A stretch of DNA of 64,000 nucleotides from Hominilimicola fabiformis (GTDB lineage Bacteria; Bacillota; Clostridia; UBA1381): positions 103,929 through 167,928 of the forward strand of contig NZ_JAJEQM010000006.1 of assembly GCF_020687385.1 (NCBI RefSeq), in the 5' to 3' direction. The first letter of the stretch is position 1. Every line of letters begins with the position of its first letter. This document shows positions 45,200 to 54,110 of this stretch, piece by piece. Below the pieces are notes generated by a model, which saw only the letters and a program-made list of their open reading frames with translations, was not told the DNA's origin and searched no databases. The position numbers and the translations under genes are program-made.

Positions 45200-45247
45200 C
45201 AAGAATTTGGTCGGCAATTACAACAGGTTCAATCCCTGCATTCTTGA
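45200..45247 (+). other. tRNA-like minihelix (acceptor stem plus T-arm)
   Basis: CAAGAAT (45200-45206) pairs with ATTCTTG (45240-45246). Directly inside the 3' strand lies a T-arm, ACAGG-TTCAATC-CCTGC (45223-45239), with the canonical TTCRANY loop, and one A follows as a discriminator-like base. Only 16 nt stand where the D and anticodon arms should be, so it is not a normal tRNA gene. It may be a tRNA-derived attachment sequence. Confidence 0.4.
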
Positions 45248-45261
45248 AAATCGTAAAAAAA

Positions 45262-45293
45262 TAGGGTAGGGGAAACTTAATTCCTCTACCCTA
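45262..45293 (-). terminator. Terminator at the distal end of the prophage
   Basis: Read leftward, TAGGGTAGAGGAA...TTTCCCCTACCCTA followed by TTTTTTTACG; a stem of about 13 bp. It closes the transcript carrying the GIY-YIG gene. Confidence 0.75.
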
Positions 45294-45453
45294 AAATTAT
45301 AGTGTGTTTTCTTTCAGTCTAAGACCTATTCGCTATGTGGTTATCACACAACCCTCCATAGAACTCCACAAGACACCGAAAGCGAACCGACATCTTGTTT
45401 CCACGTTCAAAACAACCTCAAGTGTTGTTTGTGTTATATACGATTATTGGATT

Positions 45454-46377
45454 TTATGCTACATCATAAACCCAGTAATAACCTGTTGTATTAAATCCGT
45501 GATTGGCTACATTTCTTTTACAATAAGCTTGAATAGTACCTTTTTTAATACCGGTTATATCTGAAGCTTCTTTTGAGTTTTTATATGTATGTACGATATT
45601 TTTATTGGCATCTAATTGATAAACTATCTTAGATGTTACATCTTTTGGTTTCTTATTCTTCATAGCAAGTATCATTGAGATATGTTTATCGTCATACATT
45701 TCTTCATACATCCAATGAAAACCTTTATGTGTAATTGCTTTAAAATTACAACAATTGATAATTTTTTCTCTGTCAAAACTTTCTTTATCAACATACGATA
45801 TATTTTTAAAAGATGAAACAATTTTAAAATTGGAATCTAACTGTAAAAGTTTATGTTTGTTCATCCCTTCTCTTGCGTATCTATCAACTTGAGTATATGG
45901 GATATAAGACCAGATATATCCTCCTGCCTGCTTAACACCATTATTATTTCTGCAAACAACATGAATATCGGACACACAAATGCCCAATTCCTCAGAAGCT
46001 CTTTGTGCATTATCCCATTCTCTAAGAAAATTTCCGTCTTTATCATACTGGTAGACTTTCTTTGAGGCATGATGTGTTTCTCCATAGCATGTTCTACCAC
46101 CGTCACCACCAGAAGCAAGATTATAAAACTTATCAGAGTTTACGGCATCATGATAAAAAATCCAATATTTTTCTCGTGCATTTAGCTTATCTCTTGTTTC
46201 GCATTCTTCTATGATTTCTTTTGAAAAATTTTCTCTGCCATATTTATTAATTGCTCTTGACAATAAGATTCCACTACCAAGATAAGTTTTCCAATGGTCA
46301 TACTTATCATATTTCTTTTGACCTATATATTTTTTGTTATTTATATGATTTGTCGTTATGTAAATGAAACCGTACAT
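45454..46377 (-). CDS. GIY-YIG homing-type endonuclease with NUMOD-like repeats
   Basis: About 307 residues. N-terminal GIY-YIG nuclease (about 1-95: YGFIYITTNHINNKKYIGQK, then the Arg region SRAINKYGRENFSKEIIEEC and REKYWIFYHD) followed by two or three DNA-binding modules of NUMOD/ENC type (KKVYQYDKDGNFLREWDNAQ with RASEELGICVSDIHVVCRN; SKIVYQLDANKNIVHTYKNS with KEASDITGIKKGTIQAYCKR). The ATG at 46377 is 13 nt after GGAGGT; an earlier in-frame ATG at 46407 has no ribosome site. It lies beyond the terminator of the late operon, as a free-standing mobile endonuclease gene would. Confidence 0.88.
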   Translation of the reverse strand: MYGFIYITTNHINNKKYIGQKKYDKYDHWKTYLGSGILLSRAINKYGRENFSKEIIEECETRDKLNAREKYWIFYHDAVNSDKFYNLASGGDGGRTCYGETHHASKKVYQYDKDGNFLREWDNAQRASEELGICVSDIHVVCRNNNGVKQAGGYIWSYIPYTQVDRYAREGMNKHKLLQLDSNFKIVSSFKNISYVDKESFDREKIINCCNFKAITHKGFHWMYEEMYDDKHISMILAMKNKKPKDVTSKIVYQLDANKNIVHTYKNSKEASDITGIKKGTIQAYCKRNVANHGFNTTGYYWVYDVA

Positions 46378-46420
46378 ACTTGATATTATTACCTCCAATT
46401 TCACCATTCTATTAAAAAAA

Positions 46421-46450
46421 ATAGAGCCTGCTTAATTTAGCAGACTCTAT
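46421..46450 (-). terminator. Terminator of the main late operon
   Basis: Stem ATAGAGTCTGCT with AGCAGGCTCTAT (read leftward) followed by TTTTTTTTAATAG, 6 nt after the stop of the membrane/coiled-coil gene. Confidence 0.82.
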
Positions 46451-46455
46451 AAAAT

Positions 46456-46980
46456 TTAGTCAACTACCTTTAACTCTCTCATAACAGGCTCAACAATTGA
46501 ATGTATAAACCCGTTGCCTCCTCTGGCTTCGTAGTCTTCAAACAATTCCCAAAATGCTTCTTTTTCCAACTCAGACCATTCACCAACCACACGATACTTA
46601 TTATAATAATTGATAAGAGTGTCTTTCAATTCCTTAACTTTGGTCTCGTTGTTTTTTCGCTCCATATCTTCAAGATTAGTAGCAATACTATTGACAGTAT
46701 TGGTAAGCATCGAAAGTTCTTCCTTGATAATCTTATCATGCTTAATTGATTGCTGAGTATCTTCTTCGTGCTTTTCGTGTAATTGCTTTAAATCCTGAAC
46801 TGTCTCAACTAACAATTCGTGGTCAGCCTTTCGTTGTTTCATTGCTCCTATTGGTTTATTGAAAATGGCACATACTTTACATATGACCTCATAGAATGTT
46901 ACAATGATTGTCATTATCATAAAACCAACAATAATCCACGAAGTCAAATCTATATTTTGTAATTCTGATATTACTTCCAT
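46456..46980 (-). CDS. Phage membrane protein with coiled coil (holin-like candidate)
   Basis: 174 residues: one N-terminal membrane helix (about 13-35, SWIIVGFMIMTIIVTFYEVI), a long heptad-type region (about 45-115, VQDLKQLHEKHEEDTQQSIK, LTNTVNSIATNLEDMERKN) and a C-terminal EWSELEKEAFWELFEDYEAR motif with GGNGFIHSIVEPVMRELKV. The same C-terminal motif is familiar from small phage proteins near lysis genes, but no function is established. AAGGAGGGCTA precedes the ATG. Confidence 0.75.
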   Translation of the reverse strand: MEVISELQNIDLTSWIIVGFMIMTIIVTFYEVICKVCAIFNKPIGAMKQRKADHELLVETVQDLKQLHEKHEEDTQQSIKHDKIIKEELSMLTNTVNSIATNLEDMERKNNETKVKELKDTLINYYNKYRVVGEWSELEKEAFWELFEDYEARGGNGFIHSIVEPVMRELKVVD

Positions 46981-46997
46981 TAGCCCTCCTTGGTGTC

Positions 46998-47150
46998 TTA
47001 CTTAATAGTACCTTTGCTTTGTAAAATATGTAGAACATTTGCAAATTTAATACAATCTATCCCACGAACACTTATGTCGTTTAGTAAATTTATTACCGTA
47101 TTCATATCTTCAATTTGAAATTCCACAGTTTTTTCAACATTTTCAGCCAT
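46998..47150 (-). CDS. Small phage protein, 50 residues
   Basis: Short ORF beginning MAENVEKTVEFQIEDMNTVI and ending LHILQSKGTIK, mixed charge with no membrane helix. Its ATG shares a base with the stop codon of the XkdX-like gene upstream (TAATG), and AAAAGGAAGTG lies 6-7 nt before it. Tight coupling supports real coding. Function unknown. Confidence 0.7.
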   Translation of the reverse strand: MAENVEKTVEFQIEDMNTVINLLNDISVRGIDCIKFANVLHILQSKGTIK

Positions 47151-47305
47151 TATTCAACACTTCCTTTTTCTGCTTTTAACTCATCAGACTGTTGTTGAGT
47201 TATCATACCTTTTACTACAAACTTATCTAAATCAACATCAGTGTAATACTTCTTTGGATAACCATAACCTTCAAGATAATATTTTCGTATCATATTGTAA
47301 TACAT
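47150..47305 (-). CDS. XkdX-family phage peptide
   Basis: 51 residues: MYYNMIRKYYLEGYGYPKKY then TDVDLDKFVVKGMITQQQSD and ELKAEKGSVE. The pattern (aromatic YxxIxKYY start, DVxKFVxxGxIT, then EL) is that of the short XkdX family found after tail fibre genes. Coupled to both neighbours by TAATG overlaps; the upstream stop and this ATG share base 47305. Confidence 0.8.
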   Translation of the reverse strand: MYYNMIRKYYLEGYGYPKKYYTDVDLDKFVVKGMITQQQSDELKAEKGSVE

Positions 47306-47724
47306 TATTCTTCACCTCCGACAAGCGTTAACATAAGCTCAGCGTTTTGTTCCTCGAGTATTTCAGTCTCTGTTTTAACTCCCATATATACAACAAATGT
47401 ACCATCACGTTTGTCAATAATATCACCTGCTACAACAAAATCTGTTAATGGATAATCTTGATCATATTCAACTTCAACTTCTTGATATACTGCTTCTTCA
47501 GTTTCAGTGGCTTCAGATACAAGTTGTTTTTCGATTCTTTTTTCTTTAAGACGTCTTATAATACTTGCACCATCAGAAAATGTATTTACAAGAGTATCGT
47601 ATGTAACATTATCTTGTTTACCTATTGTTATTTCGATACAATTTCTTTTTATACCACGTGTTATATATGGTCTTTCATATATCTCTCCTTCTTCTTGAAT
47701 TTGAGTATCATTTATAATTAACAT
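47305..47724 (-). CDS. Phage protein of unknown function (fibre-associated)
   Basis: 139 residues: INDTQIQEEGEIYERPYITR, CIEITIGKQDNVTYDTLVNT, then a charged middle (RRLKEKRIEKQLVSEATETE) and a C-terminal DFVVAGDIIDKRDGTFVVYM. Its place between the last fibre gene and xkdX matches small tail accessory proteins. AGGAGGATATATC precedes the ATG. Confidence 0.65.
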   Translation of the reverse strand: MLIINDTQIQEEGEIYERPYITRGIKRNCIEITIGKQDNVTYDTLVNTFSDGASIIRRLKEKRIEKQLVSEATETEEAVYQEVEVEYDQDYPLTDFVVAGDIIDKRDGTFVVYMGVKTETEILEEQNAELMLTLVGGEE

Positions 47725-47776
47725 GATATATCCTCCTTTATAAATTATATTTACTTGTTAATACTACAGTATATAT

Positions 47777-49483
47777 TTATACTACAGTACTACTATTTTT
47801 TTTATATTTGTAATCAGCCATAGATCTAACTGTGGATGAACTATTTTTATAAACAACATTTGTGACATCAACTACAGTACTGCTATCTTTTTTATACGAT
47901 ATAACTTTAGTTTTATCAACAGATCCAGTCCATATAACAAAATCAGTACTAACAGTAACAGTATCACCAGGATGATAAATCCCGGATACATCATTTAATG
48001 TTTGTTGTGATTCTGCAAGCCATTTATTATTATTTTCTAAGTCATATCTCTCTAACGTAGGATTAAGATATGAATAGATATCTGCATCAGGAAATGTATA
48101 TGTGGTTCCAGTAACTAATACAAATATTGGGAAATTTAATGTGCTTTCATCATATGGATTAAAATCGCCAAGATCCCACATTAATATAAATTTAATAGGT
48201 TCTAATGTATGAGCTCGTTTATAAATATCATTAAGATAAATTATTTCTCTATATGTTACTGAACCTGATTTAGTAACTTGAACTGAAAATGTTCTGCATG
48301 CTATTGCGTGAGCTACATTATAATAATTCATAACTGTGGTATTAGTAGATGTATCATATACATTACATGTATCACTATATTTATAAGATTTAACGATTGT
48401 TGTATTTTCAGTATCTGAAAATAGACCACTATTATAACCAGTTTTACTGACTTCAGTATTATAATATAATTTACTCAGTTTATTAGTAGATTTAAAATTA
48501 GCACTAGTTATACCTGTTTTCCAATCTCCAACAAATGCTTTAAATTTTGTTGGAGATGGATACATATTAAGAATATCTGATGATATATTATTTATATTTA
48601 TATAATTATATGATTTTGATATATTATTACAATAATAACCAATAATACCACCAATTATAGTATTTGAATTAACTTGTCCATCTTGAATTTGTACTGATAT
48701 GTTTTGTAAATACATATTATAATAATTTTCATGATCTAAATATCCTATTGCACCGCCTACATAAATACCGTGAGGACATACTAAATCAGTAATAACAATA
48801 TTTGAATTATATATTTCATTATTACCTTCACCTACTACATAATATCCTATTAATCCTCCTGTATATTGTTTATTGCTTCTAATATATGTAGAAAGTGCAT
48901 TTACATTATGTACTTTTGCATAAGAAGCAGATACTAAGATACTTCTGCTTAAAAAACATCCAAAATATGAATTGGATTCTACTGTAGATGAATATGATGC
49001 GTATGAATAGTATCCATCTATTATTTCAATATCATGTATACGTATTCTTCTATTATGAATTGCCAAAATAAAAGATGCATAAGTAGAAGATTTATCTATT
49101 ATGCGTGGATTTACTAAATAAAAATTTCCTATTGATACTTCTTCAGTAGTACTTGGAGCTTCAGTATATCCAAATAGTCCTATTAAATCAGAACTATTAA
49201 CTGATGTGTCAATATTCATATTAGAGATTTTATAATAATTTCCATCAAATGAGCGTTTAAATCGATGAGATGAATTACCTATAGGTGTCCAATAATGATC
49301 AGCCAAATCAATATCTGCTGTCAACTTAAAATATGATGTGGCATAGTTTGAAATACCATTATTAATACCATATGCTAAATAAGCTAATTGAGCAGCAGTT
49401 GCAATTTGATATGGATTTGTAGAAGTGCCATTACCTCCATTGAATGAACTTGCTTTATAATCTGTCCATAAACCAGTCGGCAT
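47777..49483 (-). CDS. Tail fibre/spike protein with GLUG-type beta-helix
   Basis: 568 residues. N-terminal segment NGGNGTSTNPYQIATAAQLA, YFKLTADIDLADHYWTPIGN, FKRSFDGNYYKISNMNID and LIGLFGYTEA is the classic opening of GLUG-motif right-handed beta-helix adhesins. The middle is Tyr/Ser/Asn-rich beta-strand sequence. The C-terminus has a degenerate YKK(N/D)SSTVV repeat (about 528-568). Probably a receptor-binding distal fibre. GGAGGGATAATAA precedes the ATG. Confidence 0.75.
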   Translation of the reverse strand: MPTGLWTDYKASSFNGGNGTSTNPYQIATAAQLAYLAYGINNGISNYATSYFKLTADIDLADHYWTPIGNSSHRFKRSFDGNYYKISNMNIDTSVNSSDLIGLFGYTEAPSTTEEVSIGNFYLVNPRIIDKSSTYASFILAIHNRRIRIHDIEIIDGYYSYASYSSTVESNSYFGCFLSRSILVSASYAKVHNVNALSTYIRSNKQYTGGLIGYYVVGEGNNEIYNSNIVITDLVCPHGIYVGGAIGYLDHENYYNMYLQNISVQIQDGQVNSNTIIGGIIGYYCNNISKSYNYININNISSDILNMYPSPTKFKAFVGDWKTGITSANFKSTNKLSKLYYNTEVSKTGYNSGLFSDTENTTIVKSYKYSDTCNVYDTSTNTTVMNYYNVAHAIACRTFSVQVTKSGSVTYREIIYLNDIYKRAHTLEPIKFILMWDLGDFNPYDESTLNFPIFVLVTGTTYTFPDADIYSYLNPTLERYDLENNNKWLAESQQTLNDVSGIYHPGDTVTVSTDFVIWTGSVDKTKVISYKKDSSTVVDVTNVVYKNSSSTVRSMADYKYKKNSSTVV

Positions 49484-49506
49484 TTATTATCCCTCCTTTA
49501 AATTTA

Positions 49507-51042
49507 TTAAGATGATATTTTAAACCAAATATCCCCGACCGACATTGTTGACGGTTGAGACGTTGCTACATGTATTTTTGTATTATAACCAGTTGAAGTA
49601 CCTACTACTTTGTATTTAGTAGTTGAACTATTAGATGATTGAAGCCATACTGCTTTAGATGTCTCAATACCTAAATGTATATTAGAACCTTTAAGTTCCA
49701 TTGCATCATCATATACCTCAGCTATATGAACATAATCGCCATCACCAAAATTTAGTTTTGTACCATAATTAGTATTATTCTTAATAGTTACATTGCCCGA
49801 TAAAGTACCGCCAGATGTTTTAAGAAAATCAGAAGTACTTGGAATATCAGACTTAGTGGCTATTTCATTGCCATCGTAATACCATTTGCCACCCTGACTA
49901 CTGGATATATACAATGGGTCAGTAGCAGAAAATTCAAATCGTTTACTGCTTGTATTATGTACCATATAGTAAACAAAATCAAATCCGTTATCAATATTCT
50001 TTTGAAAAATATCATTAAGTCCTGATGTGATTTCAGTTAATGAAGCATATCCATTAAATAAACCTGTATCGGAAAATGCTACATCACCAGTTAAAGTTAA
50101 ATTACTTAATGATAAAGTTTCAACAAATTCAAATTCAGCAGGAGCTGGAGATTTAATGGAACTAAGAAACATAGACGCATCGGCACTTAAAGTTTCTACA
50201 CAAGCATCGAGGTCTGTTTTGTCGCTTGCACTCATCAACCCTGAACTTGAAGTAGTAGCATTACTATATGTTTTTTCAGTTCCCCATATAGCAGTGCCAT
50301 TTGCCGACCATTTTAATATTTGACCTGACGAGCCTCCACTTGGTATGTGTTTATTACCCGATGTAGTAGGATGTATGTAGTTATTAGCATTTTCAGCTAT
50401 ACCGTCTAATTTAATCTTGTCGGTAGATAACATTAAACCATCATATTGTTCATTGACGGAATCTGGCAAATCACCAAAGTTTACTATTTCATTTCCACCA
50501 TAATATACTGGAGTACTTCTATTATCAATTTCAACAATTTTATTATTAGAAGAATTCCATTTTAGAAGATTAAAAAAACTATACCTTGCTGATGATTTGT
50601 CTAGAAAAGTTGAATTCAAAGAATCTACTGTAGACTTATCTTCCTTACTCATAAATCCGTCAGTATCACTCGTAGCATTTGACGGAGTATCAATCAAATC
50701 GTTATAACTACCTGTAAAAGCAACTTTTTTTAAATCAGAGAACCATTTTTGAACTTTACCAAATAGAGTAGAACTCTTTTCATTTGAAACAATATTTTCC
50801 CTTGCTGAAGCCTCTGTAAAAGCCACAGTAGTGTCAGAAATAGCCCCATTTGAACTGAGCTTATTGTCTACATCAGTCTTGTCGGCTTTGCCTTTTACGT
50901 CCGTTTGTAGGCTTGAAATTGCAGTTTCATCTTCGGTCAACCTATCCTCTAAGACTTTACCATTGCCATCATATACTGCTTTGGTGTGTGATATAGGATA
51001 TACTTTTTCGTTATTTTGTGTAAAATATTTTGCTTTAGCCAT
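49507..51042 (-). CDS. Phage tail fibre protein
   Basis: 511 residues. N-terminal YFTQNNEKVYPISHTKAVYD plus coiled coil; the KKVAFTGSYNDLIDTPS element and GQILKWSANGTAIWGTEK are common in Firmicute phage fibres; the C-terminus (TSTGYNTKIHVATSQPSTMS, VGDIWFKI) is a widespread fibre tip ending. GAGGAACTTA precedes the ATG. Confidence 0.82.
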   Translation of the reverse strand: MAKAKYFTQNNEKVYPISHTKAVYDGNGKVLEDRLTEDETAISSLQTDVKGKADKTDVDNKLSSNGAISDTTVAFTEASARENIVSNEKSSTLFGKVQKWFSDLKKVAFTGSYNDLIDTPSNATSDTDGFMSKEDKSTVDSLNSTFLDKSSARYSFFNLLKWNSSNNKIVEIDNRSTPVYYGGNEIVNFGDLPDSVNEQYDGLMLSTDKIKLDGIAENANNYIHPTTSGNKHIPSGGSSGQILKWSANGTAIWGTEKTYSNATTSSSGLMSASDKTDLDACVETLSADASMFLSSIKSPAPAEFEFVETLSLSNLTLTGDVAFSDTGLFNGYASLTEITSGLNDIFQKNIDNGFDFVYYMVHNTSSKRFEFSATDPLYISSSQGGKWYYDGNEIATKSDIPSTSDFLKTSGGTLSGNVTIKNNTNYGTKLNFGDGDYVHIAEVYDDAMELKGSNIHLGIETSKAVWLQSSNSSTTKYKVVGTSTGYNTKIHVATSQPSTMSVGDIWFKISS

Positions 51043-51056
51043 TAAGTTCCTCCTTT

Positions 51057-51731
51057 CTAATTTTCAATATCATCTATCACGTAAACAACGTGTTCTTTTA
51101 TGTAATTTAATTCCGACTGCAACGATTGTATAGCACTCTGCAATGTGTTGATTGTTGCAACTGAATTATCCATTGAATTTACGGCATTGTCTACCTTTGT
51201 ATTAAGAGCATTAACCTTGTCATATAGAGCAGATACAATAGCGGTGTCTTGCTTTGAAATTGTTTGGTCAATGTCCAATCCTTTAAGAACCGTTAAAGTG
51301 GCAGGAGTAGTTGTCAATTTGTATGAATTATCTAACTCAAATGCAATTGAAAACGACACTGTTCCTGCGTAACGAGTGACATCATTTGTAATAGTCCAGC
51401 CAAGCTTAATCGAATTATCTTCAACAGTAACATCAGTGACTTTGTAAATATTCACTTCTTTGCCTGCGTTTACAAAATAAATATAAGCAGTCTTATCGGT
51501 TAAATCTGTTCCATCAAAAGTGGTCGATGGAATACTAATATAAACTGTTTCTGCATTATTTTCAGTTGCCACACCTATTGTCTGTAATTCAGGCGGAACA
51601 TCAATTAAACGTTTGTCCATATCTGCCGTTATTTTAGGTTCTGTATTAGGATTAACCATCATAACTGACGGGGTGTATGCGGATGTTTGATTTTTTAAGC
51701 TTTCCAAGCTTTCTTTAAGAGACATAGCCAT
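51057..51731 (-). CDS. Phage tail/baseplate accessory protein (BppU-like layout)
   Basis: 224 residues: N-terminal region SLKNQTSAYTPSVMMVNPNT, a beta-domain (about 45-150, VYISIPSTTFDGTDLTDKTA, GTVSFSIAFELDNSYKLTTT) and a C-terminal trimeric coiled coil (about 155-215, DKVNALNTKVDNAVNSMDNS, LQSAIQSLQSELNYIKEHV). Resembles upper-baseplate or fibre-connector proteins by layout only. The ATG shares a base with the preceding stop (TAATG). Confidence 0.6.
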   Translation of the reverse strand: MAMSLKESLESLKNQTSAYTPSVMMVNPNTEPKITADMDKRLIDVPPELQTIGVATENNAETVYISIPSTTFDGTDLTDKTAYIYFVNAGKEVNIYKVTDVTVEDNSIKLGWTITNDVTRYAGTVSFSIAFELDNSYKLTTTPATLTVLKGLDIDQTISKQDTAIVSALYDKVNALNTKVDNAVNSMDNSVATINTLQSAIQSLQSELNYIKEHVVYVIDDIEN

Positions 51732-51877
51732 TACGAACTTGCCTCCGTTTCTTCTAACGGTTCATAAGTAATATCATCGGTAAAAGATATGTCGCCTTTA
51801 TTTCCATCTATCTCGTTCTCGATGTTATTTACAACTATTTTTAAACCATTTAAATCTAAAAATTTCTTTTCTTCCAT
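51731..51877 (-). CDS. Small phage fibre-linked protein, 48 residues
   Basis: MEEKKFLDLNGLKIVVNNIE then an acidic tail. The KFLDLNGLKxVVNNI element is a recurrent module in Firmicute phage tail proteins. The ATG at 51877 follows TTTGGAGGAAAGAAA; the open frame reaches 51919 but that part is upstream of the ribosome site. Confidence 0.65.
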   Translation of the reverse strand: MEEKKFLDLNGLKIVVNNIENEIDGNKGDISFTDDITYEPLEETEASS

Positions 51878-52002
51878 TTTCTTTCCTCCAAAACGAGTTA
51901 TATATTTTTGCAAAAACATATAGTATCAAGCAATACAAAAAGGGAAGAGTCGTCACCCTTCCCTTAGAAATATGTATTACTTTGAATTAATCAGAGAATA
52001 AA

Positions 52003-52842
52003 TTATTCAGTCACTTTTGTAAATAGAGCATTTATTTCATCTGTTGAGATTGCTTCAATAGCAACAGATTCAAGATCAGCCACTTTTGTTTTTAGTGTTG
52101 AAATATCACTTGTATTTGTTTTTACTGCACCATCAGCAAGTTCTTTTACTTTTGTATCTGCAACACCAGCCGCATCAAAAGCCGTTGTTTCAGCATATGC
52201 GGCAGACTTTAAACCTGCAACTAAAACATCTGTGCCATCGACAGCGACTGTACCGTCTGTTTTACCGGTAGCAACCGACTGAATTGCAGAATCGGCTTTA
52301 TCAATAGAAGCTTGTACATCAGTGCCTAATTTTGCTTTTGTAACTTGAGCATCACCAATCTTAGCAGTAATAACTGCACCGTCAGCAAGTTCTGTTGAAC
52401 CTACACCACCAGCAACAATTGTGGCACTAACTTCTCTTGTTGCAGAATCAATAGCAATCTGAACCTGAGTTGCATTGGCTTTTGCAGTGTAAATGTCTAC
52501 AAGCTTACCAACATTAATATAAACTTTGTCACTTGTTGCATTAGATAGTGTCAATTCAAGGTATGTGCCTTCATCCTGCCCTTCAGGGTTAACAACCACT
52601 TTACCACTTGATACGACCATATCCTTTGGAATATCAACCGTAGCAATAGTTGCACCATTCTGAGTGAAGGTATAAGACTTTGCATATCCTTCTGTTGTTA
52701 CATCTGTAGTAACTACAACCGCGTCTGCTGCGATAGCAGATGTCTTGGCAGTGTCAGCCTTATCTACAATATAAGCTTTGATTTTACTGTCATATGTACC
52801 AAGACCTGCGTAACTTAAAAACTTTTGTGTTTCGTTTGCCAT
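52003..52842 (-). CDS. Phage tail fibre/structural protein
   Basis: 279 residues: N-terminal KFLSYAGLGTYDSKIKAYI module (same type as in the 48-residue protein), then Ala/Thr/Asp-rich beta repeats (AVVVTTDVTTEGYAKSYTFT, LADGAVITAKIGDAQVTKAK, ADGAVKTNTSDISTLKTKV) and a C-terminal AISTDEINALFTKVTE. Structural, probably fibrous; the phage receptor or partner is unknown. AAGGAGGAAATTAGA precedes the ATG. The IS200/IS605 element sits just upstream of it. Confidence 0.72.
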   Translation of the reverse strand: MANETQKFLSYAGLGTYDSKIKAYIVDKADTAKTSAIAADAVVVTTDVTTEGYAKSYTFTQNGATIATVDIPKDMVVSSGKVVVNPEGQDEGTYLELTLSNATSDKVYINVGKLVDIYTAKANATQVQIAIDSATREVSATIVAGGVGSTELADGAVITAKIGDAQVTKAKLGTDVQASIDKADSAIQSVATGKTDGTVAVDGTDVLVAGLKSAAYAETTAFDAAGVADTKVKELADGAVKTNTSDISTLKTKVADLESVAIEAISTDEINALFTKVTE

Positions 52843-52890
52843 TCTAATTTCCTCCTTGAATTTAATGAAAGTGTATAAGTTATGTATATA

Positions 52891-53040
52891 TTGAACCTCA
52901 CATGGCTAAAGCCACGTGATTCTTGGGAACTTCCTACTACTGTAAGAATATTTACCAAGCTATCCCGATTGTTCCAACCGTTCATATGTATAATTACTAA
53001 GTTACTTTCAACAATCGAAATCCTTCATTAAGTATATTCT
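52891..53040 (-). ncRNA. Candidate omega RNA (reRNA) of TnpB
   Basis: By analogy with studied IS200/IS605 elements, the 3' end of tnpB and the right end would be transcribed into a guide RNA scaffold, and the flanking sequence just outside the right end (52871-52890, read leftward TATATACATAACTTATACAC) would serve as guide. The extent is inferred; only the hairpin at 52899-52918 is seen directly. Confidence 0.4.
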
Positions 53041-54100
53041 TAGCAGCATTTATATCTCTATCATGGTGAGAATTGCAACATGGACAATCCCATTCTCTAA
53101 CACTTAAATCTTTTGTTTCTTTATTAACATATCCACAAGTATTACAAATTTGACTACTTGCATAGAATTTATCTACTTTAATAATCTGCCTTCCATACCA
53201 ATTAGCTTTGTATTCTAATTGTCTTACAAATTCTGACCAACTAACGTCAGCAATAGACCTCGCAAGTCTATGATTCTTCATCATATTTGACACTTGTAAA
53301 TCCTCCAAGCAGATTACATCATTATTTTTAATAATTTCAGTAGATAATTTCTGTAAAAAATCTTTGCGTTGATTTGCAATGTGTTCTTGAAGTCTTGCAA
53401 CTTTTATCCTTGCTTTATTACGATTTGAACCACCTTTTGACTTTCGAGACAGTTCTCTTTGCACTTTTGCAAGTTTAGCTAATGATTTTTTAAGATATTT
53501 ATGATTTGAAATCATTTTACCATTAGATGTTATACAAAATTCTTTAAGACCTAAGTCAATGCCAATTGAATTATTAGTTTTTTCTAATGGTTTAATATCT
53601 ACGTCTGTACAACAAAGTGATACGAAATATTTACCACTTGCATTTTGTGATATAGTAGCATTAAGTATTCTGCCTTGTGGTACTAACTTGTTTTTCGTTT
53701 TTACCATTCCAAGTTTCGGCAACTTAATATGTTTATCACAATATTGGATATTTCCGTTAGTGCATTTTGATTTATAAGAAAATTTATGTGTTTTCTTGCT
53801 TTTGAATTTAGGATAACCGGAATGTTCTTTAAAGAATTTCTGATAAGCTGCATCTAAATCTTTAAGTGAAGATTGGAGAGCAGTGGAATCAACTTCTTTT
53901 AACCATTCCAATTCAGATTTAAGTTTTTTCATATCATTTGCACACTGCACATATGATAAAGATTTTTTCGATTCTTCATATAACTTAATTCGTTTTGCTA
54001 AATATGTATTATATACAAATCTACAACATCCAAATGTCTTTTGAATTAATTCTTCTTGTTGTTTATTTGGATAAATTCTATACTTATAAGCTTTTTCCAC
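52997..54100 (-). CDS. tnpB: RNA-guided endonuclease TnpB
   Basis: 367 residues. Helix-turn-helix/OrfB N-terminus ([20 protein letters not shown]) and a RuvC-like nuclease with all three acidic motifs: [11 protein letters not shown] (Asp), [11 protein letters not shown] (Glu) and [12 protein letters not shown] (Asp). The zinc-ribbon [14 protein letters not shown]...CPCCNSHH lies between motifs II and III. TnpB is a nuclease guided by an RNA from the element's right end. The GTG at 54100 follows GAGGTGAAGTC; the longer frame to 54208 overlaps tnpA. It appears intact. Confidence 0.93.
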   Translation of the reverse strand: MEKAYKYRIYPNKQQEELIQKTFGCCRFVYNTYLAKRIKLYEESKKSLSYVQCANDMKKLKSELEWLKEVDSTALQSSLKDLDAAYQKFFKEHSGYPKFKSKKTHKFSYKSKCTNGNIQYCDKHIKLPKLGMVKTKNKLVPQGRILNATISQNASGKYFVSLCCTDVDIKPLEKTNNSIGIDLGLKEFCITSNGKMISNHKYLKKSLAKLAKVQRELSRKSKGGSNRNKARIKVARLQEHIANQRKDFLQKLSTEIIKNNDVICLEDLQVSNMMKNHRLARSIADVSWSEFVRQLEYKANWYGRQIIKVDKFYASSQICNTCGYVNKETKDLSVREWDCPCCNSHHDRDINAAKNILNEGFRLLKVT

Positions 54101-54110
54101 CGACTTCACC

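Larger units (their letters stand above)
44919..45453. other. Host-prophage junction without genes
   Basis: 535 nt with no credible ORF. In order it holds a hairpin AACTGT/ACAGTT (44923-44937), a strong rightward promoter (44936-44964), iterated GTATTAA and TTAGGGTAA words (45011-45150), a tRNA-like acceptor/T-arm fold (45200-45247), the leftward late-operon terminator (45262-45293), and an 11-bp hairpin ACAAGACACCG/CGACATCTTGT with G-U pairs (about 45369-45399) downstream of the GIY-YIG gene. The attachment site is probably here, but I cannot identify its core without the other end. Confidence 0.6.

Noticed and set aside
45200..45247. Ordinary tRNA gene
   Set aside because: Too short, with no anticodon arm; a full-length 5' acceptor partner about 72 nt upstream does not exist.
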